In this document: one piece after another, positions 12,581 through 13,564 of the stretch
Layout: each line of letters begins with the position of its first letter
Numbering within the stretch: the stretch's first letter is position 1
NCBI GenBank assembly: GCA_036562635.1
Contig: DATCJU010000087.1
Location: 1 to 13,564 of the forward strand
Length of the DNA: 13,564 bases
Source of the DNA: DATCJU01 sp036562635
GTDB lineage: Bacteria > Actinomycetota > Actinomycetes > Mycobacteriales > Pseudonocardiaceae
Direction: 5' to 3'
Made by a program: the position numbers and the translations under genes
Notes under the pieces: generated by a model
What the model saw: only the letters and a program-made list of their open reading frames with translations
What the model was told of the DNA's origin: nothing
The model's database searches: none

Positions 12581-13564
12581 CGCAGCAGGTCGTCCAGCTC
12601 GACGTGCGGCAGCCCGTGGGCCTGCGCCACCTCCGCCCGTACCACGTGCCCACCGCTCACGTTCACCCCCCGGGCCAGGGCGGGGTCCTCGGTCACGGCA
12701 CGACGCAGCCCCTTGTCCGCCACCATCACCGCGTAGGGCAACGTCACGTTGGTCAGCGCCCACGTCGAGGTGTTCGGCACCGCGGCGGGCATGTTCGCCA
12801 CGCAGTAGAACACCGAGTCGTGGACGCGGAACGTCGGATCGTCGTGGGTGGTCGGCCGGGAGTCCTCGAAACACCCGCCCTGGTCGATGGACACGTCCAC
12901 CACCACCGAGCCGGGGCGCATCCGGGACACCAACTCGTTGCCGACCAGTTTGGGTGCCCGCGCACCCGGCACCAGCACCGCGCCGATCACCAGGTCGGCC
13001 CAGGTGCACGCCCGCTCGATCTCGTAGGTGTTGCTGACGATCGTCTGCACACGTCCCCGGTAGACGAAGTCGATCTGGCGCAACCGGTTGACGTTGGTGT
13101 CCAGCACGATCACCTCGGCCTGCAGCCCCAGGGCGATGGCCACGGCGTTCATCCCCGCCACCCCGGCACCGATCACGGCCACCCTGCCGGCGGAGACACC
13201 GGAGGCCCCGCCCAGCAGCACACCGCGTCCGCCCTGGGCGCGTTCCAGGCAGTGTGCTCCCACCTGGGGCGCCATCCGCCCTGCGACCTCGCTCATCGGT
13301 GCCAGGAGCGGGAGGGAGCCGTCGGCCAGCTGCACCGTCTCGTAGCCCACCGCGTGGACACCCGAGTCCAGCAGGGCTCTGGTGCACTCGGCGCTGGCGG
13401 CCAGGTGCAGGTAGGTGAACAGGATCTGACCGGCGCGCAGTCGGTGGTACTCCTCCGGCACCGGTTCCTTGACCTTCAGCACCAGCTCGGCCTCGCCCCA
13501 CACGTCGTCGGGGTTCGGCACGATCCGGGCCCCGGCCGCGGCGTAGTCCAAGTCCGGGAACGAC
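12577..13564 (-). CDS. ald: Alanine dehydrogenase (5' end outside window)
   Basis: The 328 C-terminal residues of L-alanine dehydrogenase are visible; about 40 N-terminal residues lie beyond the right edge. The enzyme catalyses NAD-dependent interconversion of L-alanine with pyruvate and ammonia. The catalytic lysine is in LKVKEP and the catalytic histidine in TYLHLAAS. Then come VGYETVQ, PLLAPMSEVAGRMAPQVGA, the Rossmann motif VIGAGVAGMNA, DLVIGAVLVPGARAPKLV, IDQGGCFEDSRPTTHDD and YCVANMPAAVPNTSTWALTN. The frame is open to the last complete codon (S-F-P-D-L-D upstream of the TTG at 13551), so no start is inside the window. The stop overlaps the xerD GTG, linking a metabolic gene with the recombinase in one transcript. 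Confidence 0.95.
   Translation of the reverse strand, partial: SFPDLDYAAAGARIVPNPDDVWGEAELVLKVKEPVPEEYHRLRAGQILFTYLHLAASAECTRALLDSGVHAVGYETVQLADGSLPLLAPMSEVAGRMAPQVGAHCLERAQGGRGVLLGGASGVSAGRVAVIGAGVAGMNAVAIALGLQAEVIVLDTNVNRLRQIDFVYRGRVQTIVSNTYEIERACTWADLVIGAVLVPGARAPKLVGNELVSRMRPGSVVVDVSIDQGGCFEDSRPTTHDDPTFRVHDSVFYCVANMPAAVPNTSTWALTNVTLPYAVMVADKGLRRAVTEDPALARGVNVSGGHVVRAEVAQAHGLPHVELDDLLR

Noticed and set aside
13549..13551. TTG near the right edge as the ald start
   Set aside because: The frame stays open upstream with residues that fit the family (SFPDLDYAAAGA), and the N-terminal alanine dehydrogenase segment would be missing. The gene is cut by the window.

Overview
The window is high-GC (roughly two thirds G+C or more) DNA from an actinomycete. 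The evidence is the strong G/C bias at third codon positions, frequent GTG starts, and a gene order typical of Actinomycetota: ald - xerD - parA-like - (small protein) - scpA - scpB - rsuA/rluB-type synthase, then cmk - plsC - der. The protein sequences feel closest to Pseudonocardiales, but that placement is an impression, not a measurement.

Left end (1-780) is an accessory junction. It begins with the leader-distal end of a type I-E-like CRISPR array (six repeats at a 61-nt period, running off the left edge; the last repeat is degenerate). About 65 nt later lies the decayed C-terminus of a tyrosine integrase of the actinomycete integrative-element type. A perfect 16-bp hairpin and a tRNA-Pro(GGG) gene on the minus strand follow. 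This is the layout expected where an integrative element once used the tRNA-Pro 3' end as its attachment site. No cas gene is visible. From about 790 to 1144 there is no convincing gene, only a promoter for the tRNA and two inverted repeats.

Core block 1 (1145-4055, minus) is a translationally coupled operon cmk -> plsC -> der: CMP kinase, a 1-acylglycerol-3-phosphate acyltransferase and the double-GTPase ribosome assembly factor Der. The genes overlap by 4 nt (GTGA) at both junctions. Upstream and on the same strand is a DUF1015 family gene (4275-5462).

Centre (5577-7369, plus) is a two-gene cation:proton antiport unit: a small TrkA-C-type regulatory subunit, possibly translated from a leaderless mRNA, and a CPA2 membrane antiporter. 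It is divergent from the DUF1015 gene and ends at a 17-bp perfect hairpin shared with the convergent operon to its right.

Core block 2 (7452-13564, minus) reads ald (partial, runs off the right edge) -> xerD, then a separate ArsR-type repressor gene, then parA-like -> ribbon-helix-helix-like small protein -> scpA -> scpB -> rluB-type pseudouridine synthase. Nearly every junction is a 4-nt or 8-nt overlap. This block couples chromosome organisation (the ScpAB partners of SMC, a ParA-type ATPase without a ParB, XerD) with rRNA modification.

Most of the window is conserved housekeeping sequence. The points most worth following up are the CRISPR/integrase/tRNA junction, including crRNA-handle polymorphism and a hairpin-breaking deletion in the last repeat, and the coupled parA - small DNA-binding protein - scpAB cassette that lacks parB.
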